From contig NZ_VDBO01000001.1 in NCBI RefSeq assembly GCF_005930355.1, positions 2,304,311 through 2,368,279 of the forward strand: a stretch of DNA of 63,969 nucleotides. Direction: 5' to 3'. The notes beneath the pieces are model-generated. The model searched no databases, was not told where the DNA came from, and was given only the letters and a program-made list of their open reading frames with translations. Positions 1 through 9,222 of the stretch are shown here, piece after piece. The position numbers and the translations under genes were made by a program. The stretch is from Paenibacillus sinopodophylli. Its GTDB lineage: Bacteria; Bacillota; Bacilli; Paenibacillales; Paenibacillaceae. Position 1 is the first letter of the stretch; every line of letters begins with the position of its first letter.

Positions 1-1581
1 AATAATCGTGTATTCGCTCACTGTGGTGCCATCTTCGGCCGTTGCGTTGACGGTAATCGTGTTCGGTCCAACAGTAAGCGAAGACACGGTAGACGCGCTG
101 CCGCTCGTTGCGGCTGTGTTATTTACTTTCAGCATTGCTCGACTGTTATTGACGGTTGGTGTAACGTCAAATGAGGTGACGCTATTTGCGACGCTTGCCG
201 TATATGTAAGCGTGCCTGCAGCAAACGTCTCATTTAACAATCCTGGGCTAACCGCAAGCCCACTTAAAGCCGAATCGGTATAAGGAGCACGGGTTACCTT
301 AATGGTGTAGTTCCGCGTTGCACCGTTAATCGCAGTCACGACGACTGGAACCGTATTATCACCTTTACTTAACACGATGGGAGAAGATGCGATGCCGCCA
401 GGTACACTTGTACCGTTGACAGTAACGCTAGCCGAACTGTCACTCAGCACCGGAGTAATCATCGTTGAAGTGACGCTGCTCGCCACGCTTGCCGTGTATT
501 CTAGCGTATTGGGCGAGAATGGCGCAGGACTAAGCGATATTCCGCTTGCTGTCACTGTGGACAATCGGTTATCTGGTGACCCTAACGACTGCTTCCAAAT
601 CGTATCGTATTCAGGATCGTAGGGCGGACTTTGGGCATAAGTGCTCAAATAAAGCGCTCCCGTATAATCAAACCCAATATTTGCAGGGGCAATTGCGCTC
701 GCGTTACCCGTGAAATATACCGAGTCTTCGTTTAAACTCGAATCAAAGCGGGTCACAAGACTGCCATTGCTGCCGTTGAGCGCCACATACAAATAACCGT
801 CAGAATGCAATCGTAATCCTTTAGGCCGACTGATTGCTTTGATCAATGTGCTCCCATCCGTCTTCCATTTAATTATTTTTCCGGTTGAACCTACATTATT
901 GCCTATGAAGACGCCGGAGCTGTCCGCGGCAATACCGAAAGGTGTATCGATTGTCGCGTCTATGGCTGGATCAGGGTCTAGATCGCCTGACCATACCACC
1001 GGGTTGCTCGTTGAACTGAATGTTGACACATCAAATTTGAGAACACGGTCGGCATTCGTGTCCGCGATGTACAAATCATTGCCGTACACGGCGATTCCTT
1101 GAGGGTAACTAAGTCTCCCTACCGAAGGAACTGTGCTATTTCCGTCCCATTTGATCATATTATTAAACGTATAGCTTCCGCTCGAAAAGGAAACATCAAA
1201 TCGGTAAACGTACCACTTATCCGTTACATATACATGTCCTGCTCCATCGAATTTAACAGCTAGGGGCTCAGCGAAGTTGCCCGGGGAAGCTGTTAACGTC
1301 ATCCCTGTCGTATTCCCGTCCAAGTCATATATTTTGACTGTAAAAGTGCTCTCATCTGTTACGAACAAATAACCGTTGACGGGATCGACATCCATCCCGA
1401 ACGGTTCAAAGCCAAGAGCTGATGGATGACCGGCCCCGGCGCCCATCCTCCAACTAGAAGCTGCAAATGCTGTTTGACTAAAACTGGACAATAACTGTAC
1501 CATTATTGCTATAAATAATACGATTGCTAGAAAAGGCCTTACCTTTTTCCGCATGCCGGTCGAGCTTCGAATGATGTCCAA
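1..1581 (-). CDS. Secreted NHL-type beta-propeller protein with cadherin-like beta-sandwich repeats (3' part missing)
   Basis: Reading the minus strand from a TTG at 1581, which has AGGAGAGAG at good spacing upstream, gives an open frame to the window edge with no stop, so the C-terminus is missing. The N-terminus has basic residues (RKK), a hydrophobic stretch and a signal-peptidase-like AFA-AS site, so the product is probably secreted. About 300 residues of NHL-like propeller follow, with repeated 'GIAV..NDLYIADT' and 'PFGIAADSSG' type blades. At least two cadherin-like beta-sandwich modules come next (LSP..L.Y.ASV...VTS...TP). Such modules often link cell-surface proteins to SLH domains; an SLH end outside the window is possible but not visible. 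No catalytic motif is seen. An alternative ATG start is at 1554. Confidence 0.8.
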   Translation of the reverse strand, partial: MDIIRSSTGMRKKVRPFLAIVLFIAIMVQLLSSFSQTAFAASSWRMGAGAGHPSALGFEPFGMDVDPVNGYLFVTDESTFTVKIYDLDGNTTGMTLTASPGNFAEPLAVKFDGAGHVYVTDKWYVYRFDVSFSSGSYTFNNMIKWDGNSTVPSVGRLSYPQGIAVYGNDLYIADTNADRVLKFDVSTFSSTSNPVVWSGDLDPDPAIDATIDTPFGIAADSSGVFIGNNVGSTGKIIKWKTDGSTLIKAISRPKGLRLHSDGYLYVALNGSNGSLVTRFDSSLNEDSVYFTGNASAIAPANIGFDYTGALYLSTYAQSPPYDPEYDTIWKQSLGSPDNRLSTVTASGISLSPAPFSPNTLEYTASVASSVTSTMITPVLSDSSASVTVNGTSVPGGIASSPIVLSKGDNTVPVVVTAINGATRNYTIKVTRAPYTDSALSGLAVSPGLLNETFAAGTLTYTASVANSVTSFDVTPTVNNSRAMLKVNNTAATSGSASTVSSLTVGPNTITVNATAEDGTTVSEYTII

Positions 1582-1784
1582 AAATCTCTCTCCTCTAATC
1601 ATATTCTCTTGAAATTTTGTTCGTAACCGTTTGAACGATGAGTAGACTATCAGACTGACTCCCGAAAACGTATCCCGCTCTATTTAAATACATTCCATAT
1701 AGTATATAATATTTGCCACATAAACCATTCGTCAAGAAAATTGTTCTAAAACTGGAATGCAGATGCAATTACAGCATTAATGCT

Positions 1785-2381
1785 TCAAGACATCAGCTTA
1801 ACTAGTCCGTTGATATGCGCCCCCGGGTTGGTGCCATCAAATAGAAGTGAAAAAACCGCATAGCCTTCGTTAAAAGCAATTACTTGTATCGCTATGATAT
1901 GAGCATCTTTTTCCGGAGGAATCCATCCTTTCTCCTGCAAGGTGATCACTAAAGCTTCGATCCCTGCAATCCAATTGCGATATTTCTCCTTGAGCATGCC
2001 GTGCATCTCAGAATCGTGCTTGGTTTGCTGGTAGAAATCAATCAGCACCACAATCCACTTATCGATACCTTTTACCATTTGCCCAAGCTGTGAAAGTGTA
2101 ATCAAAAGCACTTCTTCAAGTGTTGTATCTGCAGTATTGTATTGTTTCGGGATATCTGTCCAACCATTCGTTAACTGAATCTGATAATCAAGCACATGCA
2201 TGAATAACTGCTCTTTGCTTGTGAAATGGCCGTAAAACGCCCCCTTCGTATGCCCTGTTCGCGCAACAATATCTCCTAGAGTCGTAGCCGCATATCCTTT
2301 TTCCGAGAAACAGCTCATACCAGCTTCAAGGAGCAATTGATAGGTAGCTTCTCTTTTTATCTGAAATTTATTTTTTGTCAA
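1785..2381 (-). CDS. TetR/AcrR family transcriptional regulator
   Basis: About 198 residues. The N-terminal helix-turn-helix is clear (TTLGDIVARTGHTKGAFYGHF, residues about 33-53), followed by an all-helical ligand-binding half, as in TetR repressors of efflux or detoxification genes. An ATG at 2396 is open too, but the GGAGGTG Shine-Dalgarno overlaps that codon, so a TTG at 2381 (or 2384) is the better start. The gene overlaps the 3' end of the upstream membrane-protein gene by about 14 bp. The two are therefore co-transcribed and the regulator may control that gene; this is inference. The ligand is unknown. Confidence 0.85.
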   Translation of the reverse strand: MTKNKFQIKREATYQLLLEAGMSCFSEKGYAATTLGDIVARTGHTKGAFYGHFTSKEQLFMHVLDYQIQLTNGWTDIPKQYNTADTTLEEVLLITLSQLGQMVKGIDKWIVVLIDFYQQTKHDSEMHGMLKEKYRNWIAGIEALVITLQEKGWIPPEKDAHIIAIQVIAFNEGYAVFSLLFDGTNPGAHINGLVKLMS

Positions 2382-2700
2382 CAAAGCCACCTCCATTTGT
2401 TTTGTGCTTTAACTTTCTTTTAACGTAAATACCGATAATACCGATAATTATAAAGCTTCCTCCGGCAACTGTCATGACAATAAAATTAGTCATAATCAAA
2501 TCGTCATCACGGCCATTTCCTACTGGTCCTGTTTTAGGTTTATAAGCATCAAAATAAAAATACACAGCCAACATTGTCAATATAATACCTAAAGATAAAT
2601 TAAAAACGGATACCCAGGTTTTATATTTATCTGGTTGTGTCATGAGCAGAATTATATTTTGAATAATCACCGAAGCCAAAATTATGCCAGTGTATATCAC
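2368..2700 (-). CDS. Small integral membrane protein of unknown function
   Basis: A 110-residue protein with three hydrophobic segments (about residues 3-20, 30-50 and 71-92) and a lysine-rich cytoplasmic tail. The start is a GTG at 2700 with GGAGGAGGGG eight bases upstream. It is translationally coupled to the TetR regulator, whose start lies inside this gene's last codons. I do not recognise the family. The size and pairing with a TetR gene would fit a small transporter subunit or membrane stress protein, but nothing proves this. Confidence 0.65.
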   Translation of the reverse strand: MIYTGIILASVIIQNIILLMTQPDKYKTWVSVFNLSLGIILTMLAVYFYFDAYKPKTGPVGNGRDDDLIMTNFIVMTVAGGSFIIIGIIGIYVKRKLKHKTNGGGFVDKK

Positions 2701-2797
2701 CTTTCATTCCCCTCCTCCAATATGAAAGACACCAATAACCGTTTCACCATCTGGCTCATTTACAGGAAAATACAGTGAACATATCATCACTCTTATA

Positions 2798-3493
2798 TCA
2801 TGTAAGCGGAGTCCCTATTACACTTAGACTGTATGGGTATTGTCCAAGGACAAATACACCTTCAGGCGTTCCTTCAATTGTAATTTCTGTTTTGAAAATA
2901 CTCGCTTTTTTATCTGAACCAAGCCAGGCTCTATGATTTGCAGACAAAATAAATAATCCTTCTTCATCACCAATCGCAGCGAATGTTTCGTAGCTATCCT
3001 TATATCCGTTTATGATATAATTTGTTCGCATAGAGTCTTTCATACTTGTTACATCATTCACGACAAGACCGATTTCACTAATCCTTAATAGTTCTTTGCC
3101 TGTAAATGGAGCAAGTATTGCGTTGTCATGATTATGTCTAGCGATAAACTCTACTATATTTCCTGCCGGATCATAGAAATAGATGGATGTTGCATGCCAT
3201 GTTTTGGAGTAAGCCTTGAATGTATTGTCGGGCAATATATTTAACGTAACCCCGACTGAATCAAGCCATACTATTGCTTCATCAATCTTGTTCTCCGGGA
3301 TGTCAAAGGCGAAATGATAAAAAGGATTTTCCTCGGCATGATCTGCCAATTCGAAGATCAAGTCTGAATGTCCGACTTTTACAGCAAATGTTTCACTAGA
3401 GTTCTCTTTCAAAGTCAGTCCAAACACATCTGTATAAAATCTATGAAGCTGTTTTAATTGTTTGGTGAGTAATTTAATGCTATGTATCCGCAA
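2798..3493 (-). CDS. Two-domain VOC (glyoxalase/bleomycin-resistance fold) protein
   Basis: A 231-residue protein from a TTG start at 3493, with AAAGGAG nine bases upstream. Residues 1-117 form one vicinal-oxygen-chelate module: N-terminal 'IHSIKL', 'YHFAFDI' and the closing 'DPAGNIVEFIAR' with the usual glutamate. A second, more diverged module starts near 'ISEIGLVVNDV'. Duplicated VOC modules are typical of ring-cleaving dioxygenases and of uncharacterised Firmicute glyoxalase-like proteins. Metal ligands are plausible in module 1 (the histidines and the final Glu) and unclear in module 2. The substrate cannot be given. It stands alone between the membrane-protein gene and pyrF. Confidence 0.8.
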   Translation of the reverse strand: MRIHSIKLLTKQLKQLHRFYTDVFGLTLKENSSETFAVKVGHSDLIFELADHAEENPFYHFAFDIPENKIDEAIVWLDSVGVTLNILPDNTFKAYSKTWHATSIYFYDPAGNIVEFIARHNHDNAILAPFTGKELLRISEIGLVVNDVTSMKDSMRTNYIINGYKDSYETFAAIGDEEGLFILSANHRAWLGSDKKASIFKTEITIEGTPEGVFVLGQYPYSLSVIGTPLT

Positions 3494-3628
3494 GGATAGT
3501 CACTCCTTTGAATATTACTTAACGATTCCAAGGTACACCCAACTAAAGTTGCAATACAATCCAGCAGTAACGTGCTGGCCCGGCCGGGAATGTGCGGATA
3601 AATTCCAATATTTTTTAATGGCATCCCA

Positions 3629-4549
3629 CTACCTATCTTTATGGAATCTAACCTCATTAATTTGTTCCTTCGCATTTGTCGCTGCTTCTGTAATGTATCT
3701 GGAGATGTCAGCCTTCGTTGTTTTTCTCCAATCCCCCTTTTGGTTCATATAGGAGTAGATAATACCCCTAGAAGACGATATAACTGCACCAATACCATGC
3801 TCATCAAAAAACACACCTAAATCCTCAGCCTTCCCTCCTTGCATCCCAAACCCGGGAACTAGAAAAATCGAATGAGGTAACGTCTCGCGTATTTTCCTTG
3901 CTTCTTCTGGATAAGTAGCCCCGACAACCGCACCAATGAATGAATAATGATTAGCTCCAACTGTCTCGCTTGCTAATGTCTCAAGCTTCTCCGCCAACTT
4001 GAAGTAGAGCAAGTTTCCGTCCTCCAATTGCAAATCTTGTATTTCAGAGGATGAAGGGTTAGATGTCTTCAGAAGTATAAAGAGCCCCTTATTATATTGC
4101 TCCGCTGCTTCAATAAACGGCATATATCCATCACTGCCTAAGAACGGATTAACGGTAACCATCTCACCTGCAAGCGTCCCCTCACCTAAAAAAGCACGAG
4201 CATAAGCTGCTGATGTCGAACCAATATCACCGCGTTTGGCATCGTTAATGACGATTAGTTCCTTCGATCGCGCATAGCTTATCGTATCCTCCAAAGCCTT
4301 GATGCCGTAGCTTCCATACACCTCGTAATATGCGAGCTGAGGTTTAATCGCTATTACATGATCGGCGACTGCATCAATCACCATTCGATTAAATGCATAG
4401 ATTGCAGCAGCTATACTCTCGTTCGATGAGGAATCTACATGCTCAAGCATTATATCAGGAAAATATTGAATATCCGGATCTAAGCCAACGACTAAAACAC
4501 TATTTTTCTTAACTCCCTCATCAATCAATACATCAGCAAAATTCCGCAC
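3629..4549 (-). CDS. pyrF: Orotidine 5'-phosphate decarboxylase, type 2
   Basis: Catalyses the last step of UMP synthesis, decarboxylating OMP. The long type-2 subfamily is recognised by 'VVGLDPDIQYFP' near the N-terminus, the catalytic Lys-Asp network in 'INDAKRGDIGST', the 'NPFLGSDGY' segment and the phosphate-binding 'LVPGFGMQGG'. The open frame extends to 4660, but the extra 37 residues have no family counterpart and no ribosome binding site. A GTG at 4549 preceded by GGGAGG gives 306 residues, the usual length, starting M-RNFADVLIDEG. It is not in a pyr operon here, which suggests it is either the relocated sole copy or a second copy. Confidence 0.9.
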   Translation of the reverse strand: MRNFADVLIDEGVKKNSVLVVGLDPDIQYFPDIMLEHVDSSSNESIAAAIYAFNRMVIDAVADHVIAIKPQLAYYEVYGSYGIKALEDTISYARSKELIVINDAKRGDIGSTSAAYARAFLGEGTLAGEMVTVNPFLGSDGYMPFIEAAEQYNKGLFILLKTSNPSSSEIQDLQLEDGNLLYFKLAEKLETLASETVGANHYSFIGAVVGATYPEEARKIRETLPHSIFLVPGFGMQGGKAEDLGVFFDEHGIGAVISSSRGIIYSYMNQKGDWRKTTKADISRYITEAATNAKEQINEVRFHKDR

Positions 4550-4802
4550 ATCAAATACCCTCCCTATATCTCTATCATTATCCATTATAAGTAAATCAAC
4601 CAATATGTGCCATAGGTTTTTATCATCTACATTCACATAGATCGTTTGTTTTACACCCAATAGATCTATTTATATATCATTATAAATCTAATTTATCATT
4701 CACATTTACAAAACTTATAAATGTTATAAACAAAACGATAACACTTTATTGATAACCTTACATGGCTGTACGAAAATAATATTTATAAAAAAGGAGAACA
4801 AA

Positions 4803-7490
4803 ATGTTTAAAAATTGGAAGATTTGTTTATCAGTTCTATTATCTACTGCGTTACTGCTTGGCGTTGTCGGCCAACCGGTACAGCAGGCACAAGCTGCAGA
4901 AGCACAGCCTATTATTTGGATGCCTAAAAATGCGGATTGGAAGTATCTCGATACAGGTGTTGATCAAGGCAACACTTGGCGAACGAGCTATGAGGATAAA
5001 AACTGGGCAACCGGCCAAGCTCCGCTTGGATTTTCCGCCACAACGACTAAGTTCGGTAACTTGAATACAACGATAAGCTTCGGTTCAGATAGTGCAAATA
5101 AACATACGACTTCTTATTTTGTCACGAAGCTTCAAGTCGACCTCGATGAAATAAACAGCTATGGCCAGCTGCTTGGTAATTTCGGAATCGATGATGGAGC
5201 AGTTATGTACGTGAATGGTACTGAGGTGTACCGTGCTGGTATGCCAGAGGGAACGATTACTTATTCAACCTTCGCAACATCAAATAAATCGAATCCGGTG
5301 CTCTACAATGAGATCGATTTGACTGCGCCGCTGAAAGAGAACCTGCAGGATGGGGAAAACATCATCGCCGTTGAGGTTCACCAATCCACACGCGGAAGCT
5401 CAGATTTGTACTTCGATATGGAGCTGACCGCAATGCTTAGTGCACCTCCACTGGAAGTAAGCAAAGTAGTCGTTACGTTTAATGGTGATCCGAAAACCTC
5501 CAAAGGATTTGTCTGGTATACGCCTTTGGACTCAACTCACAGTGATCTAGAGATCGTGGAAAAGACAAGTATGCAAGCCGATTTCACGAATGCTCAAGCC
5601 TTTACTGGCAGCACTAGCGTAGCAACGAATTCGATTGCCGAGCATGTTCATAAGGCCGAAGCCAGCGCTTTGAAAGCCAATACCGAATATTTCTTCCGTG
5701 TTGGTGACAAGGACTTGAATATATGGAGTGAAACAGGAGTATTCGAAACTGCTCCTGCACAGCATGTTCCATTTACTTTCATTGACCTGTCAGATACACA
5801 GGCGAAGGAAGAATATGAAGCAATCTTATCAGGTCAAACGCTCGCGAAAGCGATGGCAACCATTCCTGATGCTAAATTTGTTGTCCATAATGGCGATGTT
5901 GTCGAAAACGGAAATGCTGAGGAGGAATGGAATTGGTTGCTCGGCCACTCCCAGAACAGTCTGATGCATACAACGATTGTTCCGGCAGCAGGCAATCATG
6001 AGCCAAGCGGCAGCTCATTCTATGAGCATTTCAATTTGCAGCAGGCTAAGAATTCGGCTACCGTATCCGGTGCCTATTACTCCTATGACTACAGCAATGC
6101 GCATTTCATCGTGCTTAATACGAACGAGAACTCTACTGATTATGCCAACATGTCTGTAGAGCAGGTAGAATGGCTGAAGCAGGATGTAGCAAAGGCAAGA
6201 GCCGCAGGTACTGAGTGGATTATTCTCAATATGCACAAAGGCCCTTATACGACAGCAAGCCATGCAACGGACAGCGATATTATGGGAGCTACTGGACTAA
6301 GAACAAAAATTGCACCGCTTATCGCGGAGCTGAAAATCGATCTGGTGCTTCAGGGTCATGATCATATCTACGCGCGGACCAAGCCGATCAAATCGGACGG
6401 AACGGCAGAGGATGTAGAAAAAGTAACAGAAACGCTGAATGGTGAATCGATTGAATATGCCGTAAAACCAGATGGAACGATTTATTTGATTCCAGCTACA
6501 GCTGGAGCAAAGGTGTACAAGAAAAATACAAAACCACAGCTTGGCGACGCTTATTTCGATCTATTTGAGCGTTCCGAGGAAAGCCACTCGCAGAAGTACG
6601 CAAATACGCCGGCTGGGGTAACGGGACAAGTACAAAACTTTGTGGGCATTACAGTTGATGGCGGCAAGCTGACGGCCGTAACCTATGAGATCGATCAGAA
6701 CCTTAACGATGCAAAACCGTTTATTATCGATCAGTTCGGTATTGTTAAGCAGCAGTTAACAGAACCGACAACACCGCCAGCGACAAATCCACCTGTGACA
6801 GAACCGCCAGTGACAACGCCGCCGGCAACGTCACCGCCAGTAACTGTTCCAGTGGCAACGCCGACTCTAACGCCAACAGTTACGCCAAGTCCAAGCCCAG
6901 TTGCAACACCGGTTACGGGTGGAGGAGAAACGGTTAATCCGGCTCCAGAAACAAGCTTCGCTGATACCAATGGGCATTGGGCAGAGGCTGCAATTAAGAA
7001 AGCAGTTGCAGATGGATTAATAATGGGCTATAACGACAATACCTTCCGTCCGAATCAAGTTGTAAACCGAGCAGAATTTGTAACGATTCTCGGTCGTGCG
7101 ATGACTTTGGAGGCAACAGGAAATGTACCCGTCTTTAAGGATATGGACAAAATTCCAGTCTGGGCGCAAAGTCATGTAGCTAAGGCTGTGCAAGCTGGTA
7201 TCATTAACGGTTATGAGAACGAAACGTTTGGTCCTTCCAACTCTTTGAATCGTGCAGAAATGGTTGCCATGATTGTTAGAGCCGCTGGCATTCAACCAGA
7301 CCCAAATGCTGTCATTAGCTTCGCTGATGCGCGTGATATTCCTGCGTGGGCTGTACCGTATGTAGCGACTGCCAGTAAGATGGGACTTGTGGGTGGTGTA
7401 GGTGGAAATCGCTTTGCTCCGCTGCAAAGCGCAACGCGAGCACAGGCACTCACTATCATCATGACATTACAGAATCAATTGGGTAAATAA
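4803..7490 (+). CDS. SLH-anchored calcineurin-like metallophosphatase (purple acid phosphatase-like)
   Basis: An 895-residue secreted enzyme. The start is the ATG at 4803 behind AAGGAG, not the upstream in-frame ATG at 4749. A signal peptide ends near AQA-AEA. Residues about 30-210 form a jelly-roll, galactose-binding-like module, then a short FN3-like segment as in purple acid phosphatases. The metallophosphatase core follows, with GD at about 364 (HNGDVVENG), GNHE at about 398, a later metal-ligand His (MHKGPY) and GHDH at about 518. The Tyr iron ligand of true PAPs after GD is not evident. A Pro/Thr linker leads to three SLH modules (about 716-895; VNRAEF, LNRAEM, ATRAQA) that would bind pyruvylated wall polymer. 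The role is presumably surface phosphate-ester hydrolysis. A weak cre-like sequence lies at 4730-4743. Confidence 0.88.
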   Translation: MFKNWKICLSVLLSTALLLGVVGQPVQQAQAAEAQPIIWMPKNADWKYLDTGVDQGNTWRTSYEDKNWATGQAPLGFSATTTKFGNLNTTISFGSDSANKHTTSYFVTKLQVDLDEINSYGQLLGNFGIDDGAVMYVNGTEVYRAGMPEGTITYSTFATSNKSNPVLYNEIDLTAPLKENLQDGENIIAVEVHQSTRGSSDLYFDMELTAMLSAPPLEVSKVVVTFNGDPKTSKGFVWYTPLDSTHSDLEIVEKTSMQADFTNAQAFTGSTSVATNSIAEHVHKAEASALKANTEYFFRVGDKDLNIWSETGVFETAPAQHVPFTFIDLSDTQAKEEYEAILSGQTLAKAMATIPDAKFVVHNGDVVENGNAEEEWNWLLGHSQNSLMHTTIVPAAGNHEPSGSSFYEHFNLQQAKNSATVSGAYYSYDYSNAHFIVLNTNENSTDYANMSVEQVEWLKQDVAKARAAGTEWIILNMHKGPYTTASHATDSDIMGATGLRTKIAPLIAELKIDLVLQGHDHIYARTKPIKSDGTAEDVEKVTETLNGESIEYAVKPDGTIYLIPATAGAKVYKKNTKPQLGDAYFDLFERSEESHSQKYANTPAGVTGQVQNFVGITVDGGKLTAVTYEIDQNLNDAKPFIIDQFGIVKQQLTEPTTPPATNPPVTEPPVTTPPATSPPVTVPVATPTLTPTVTPSPSPVATPVTGGGETVNPAPETSFADTNGHWAEAAIKKAVADGLIMGYNDNTFRPNQVVNRAEFVTILGRAMTLEATGNVPVFKDMDKIPVWAQSHVAKAVQAGIINGYENETFGPSNSLNRAEMVAMIVRAAGIQPDPNAVISFADARDIPAWAVPYVATASKMGLVGGVGGNRFAPLQSATRAQALTIIMTLQNQLGK

Positions 7491-7516
7491 TCGATCAGTT
7501 AATCAGCATGACACAC

Positions 7517-7570
7517 AAACGCTCCTTGGACAGACGGTAGTCACAATACCGTCTGGCTCAAGGAGCGTTT
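7517..7570. terminator. Bidirectional hairpin terminator
   Basis: A long near-perfect inverted repeat: AAACGCTCCTTG ... CAAGGAGCGTTT, with an inner CAGACGGTA/TACCGTCTG stem. It lies between the convergent metallophosphatase and CotF-like genes and probably stops both. Confidence 0.8.
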
Positions 7571-7587
7571 GTTCCGCTTTATTCGGG

Positions 7588-7983
7588 TTACATATAATAC
7601 GGTTGATTACCTTGTTGCTGATTGGATTGCTGCATTTGCGGCGTATAGAACGTTTGATTTTGTTGTCCACCAAGCGTCTGCTGCAAAAATTGATTTGTTT
7701 TTTGTTTCATTTGCTGGTATTGCTTCGCTTGCTTATCAAGCTCTTGGCGAAGCACCGGGGATGACGTATTGTACATATTGGCTTGCTGCATCGCTTGGAA
7801 CATCTGCCCTTGAAGAGCTAGTGTACTGTCTGTCAGCTTCGTGAACAACTGACGAATATCCGGACAGGTCGACTCTGTTGCGGCAGTTGCATATTCACGG
7901 ACGATTCGCTTCAAGTCGGAGAGGATGCCTCCAGCCAAATCTTCTTCTGTGAGAACGAATTGTTTTTGCTGTTGCTGATACAT
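7588..7983 (-). CDS. CotF-type spore coat protein
   Basis: A 131-residue, Gln-rich helical protein. 'LTEEDLAGGILSDLKRIVREYATAATES' type sequence, followed by 'LTDSTLALQGQMFQAMQ', matches the coat F domain (ferritin-like helices) found in spore coat proteins of Bacillus and Paenibacillus. The C-terminus is a low-complexity QQQ/NQPYYM tail typical of coat proteins. It follows a second small coat gene after 35 bp in the same orientation, so the two probably form a mother-cell-expressed operon. The assignment is by domain pattern; its layer in the coat is unknown. Confidence 0.8.
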   Translation of the reverse strand: MYQQQQKQFVLTEEDLAGGILSDLKRIVREYATAATESTCPDIRQLFTKLTDSTLALQGQMFQAMQQANMYNTSSPVLRQELDKQAKQYQQMKQKTNQFLQQTLGGQQNQTFYTPQMQQSNQQQGNQPYYM

Positions 7984-8018
7984 ATCGACTTACCTCCTAT
8001 ACATCATGTAGTACTTCA

Positions 8019-8243
8019 TTATTGCTGAGGCTGTGTGGGAGCCATTTGTTGATGGTGCGATATCGCATGCAGCAAAGAATCGTAATGCTGCTGATGCGTT
8101 TGGATCATTTGGGAGCATAGGTTTTTGAGTGCAGGAGTAGTACCTGTTGCTACCAAAGCCGCACATTGCTTAATTTGTGCATCTTCGTTCGACATCGAGT
8201 CTGCAATATATTCCAGCTCTTTCCCAGTCATTGGCTGAATCAT
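8019..8243 (-). CDS. Small CotF-like spore coat-associated protein
   Basis: A 74-residue protein, 'MIQPMTGKELEYIADSM...', with a helical hairpin, several His/Gln residues and a Pro/Gln tail. Short proteins of this kind commonly pair with CotF-domain genes in Paenibacillus. A strong AAGGAGGATGATTT ribosome binding site precedes the ATG. It is probably co-transcribed with the coat F gene downstream. Confidence 0.7.
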   Translation of the reverse strand: MIQPMTGKELEYIADSMSNEDAQIKQCAALVATGTTPALKNLCSQMIQTHQQHYDSLLHAISHHQQMAPTQPQQ

Positions 8244-8419
8244 AAATCATCCTCCTTCTTTCATCATGCAATGCTTGAAGCACATCTGAATCCATTATTT
8301 TCGTGCCAAACATAGGATGAGCTGTTTTACCTTTATTTATGTATCGTTATCCATTAAGAAGCTTTCCTCATGAAAAAGTTTGACAGGGACTTCTTTGATC
8401 GATATATCCTATCGCTAAG

Positions 8420-8461
8420 CAAAAAAAAGATGCTTCCGCCTTTATAACAGCAGAGCATCTT
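8420..8461 (-). terminator. Rho-independent terminator
   Basis: On the minus strand, stem AAGATGCT ... AGCATCTT followed by a run of eight T. It terminates the three-module coat-like gene just upstream (8472-9140). Confidence 0.8.
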
Positions 8462-8471
8462 CATTCCAGCT

Positions 8472-9140
8472 TTAAGGAATATGAACGGTCTTCACATGAT
8501 CAAAGTGCAGGAATACGGCATTTCCGCTGGCATTAGCCAGCTCGATCATATTTTGATCAACGTTTTTGAGCACTCCAATTTTGTTAGAGTTCTCTCCTAA
8601 ATCAAGCACAACAAATTCACCAATTAGTTTGCGAAGCTGTTGATCGAGGGTTCTTGCCAATGTTAGCGGGGAGGGCTTCAGAGGAAACTGCTCAGGCGTT
8701 AAGGTGTAAGGCGTTACGTTCGGCGTATAAGGAATCAAATATTTCATATGATGCAGCGAAACGATTACGGTATGATAGACAGGCGAGTAGAAAACAAAAA
8801 AGTCGTTCATCACTGTTGTCAAATAGCCATGGATGGATTGATTTCCTGTAATATAAATTTCGGAGAACATACCTTTAGCATTCATTAACGTTTTACGATA
8901 GGAGACTGGCTCATTATAAGGCTCGAAAGGCGTCTCTGGTACCTCATAGCTTTCTTCATTATCCCGCGTCGACAGCCTTAATTGCTGCAGATGGATGAGC
9001 GGAATATACAGAAATTGCGTTCCATTATGCAGTACTAATATATCTTGACCAAATTCAATCAGTTTACCTCGTATAGGCGCTACTTTTCCTGAAATCTCCA
9101 ATTCGACCTGCCGGTCAAGCAGCGGATGACGGGTTTTCAT
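8472..9140 (-). CDS. Putative spore coat protein with three Sm-like (CotB/DUF2642-like) modules
   Basis: A 222-residue protein. Three repeated short beta-barrel-like segments can be picked out: near residues 10-55 (VELEISGKVAPIRGKLIEF), 90-135 (ITGNQSIHGYLTTV) and 170-220 (KLIGEFVVLDLGENSNKIGVL ... VFLHFDHVKTVHIP). Each has the 'G.l......vl.......I.l.HI..i' pattern also seen in the adjacent CotB-like protein. Its position downstream of the CotB-like gene, with only a hairpin between them, supports a coat role. It lacks the basic Ser-rich tail of CotB. The exact family name is uncertain. Confidence 0.65.
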   Translation of the reverse strand: MKTRHPLLDRQVELEISGKVAPIRGKLIEFGQDILVLHNGTQFLYIPLIHLQQLRLSTRDNEESYEVPETPFEPYNEPVSYRKTLMNAKGMFSEIYITGNQSIHGYLTTVMNDFFVFYSPVYHTVIVSLHHMKYLIPYTPNVTPYTLTPEQFPLKPSPLTLARTLDQQLRKLIGEFVVLDLGENSNKIGVLKNVDQNMIELANASGNAVFLHFDHVKTVHIP

Positions 9141-9173
9141 GCGATCAACCTCCTCTCATCCGATTAGGACGGA

Positions 9174-9203
9174 GTCAGGCAGAGAGCTTGCACTCTGCCT
9201 GAC
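9174..9203. terminator. Intercistronic perfect inverted repeat
   Basis: GTCAGGCAGAG, 8-base loop, CTCTGCCTGAC: a perfect 11-bp stem with no T-tract. It lies between two coat genes and may stabilise or attenuate the CotB-like mRNA. Confidence 0.5.
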
Positions 9204-9222
9204 ACCAACCCATGCAATAGCC

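Noticed and set aside
3561..3578. Small hairpin CCAGCA/TGCTGG after pyrF as a terminator
   Set aside because: The stem is only 6 bp and no T-run follows on the minus strand.
4550..4660. N-terminal extension of PyrF to 4660
   Set aside because: No ribosome binding site and no family counterpart; GTG 4549 has GGGAGG and restores the normal length.
4730..4743. cre site upstream of the metallophosphatase
   Set aside because: ACAAAACGATAACA misses two outer consensus bases and no carbohydrate role is evident, so it is only mentioned in the gene entry.
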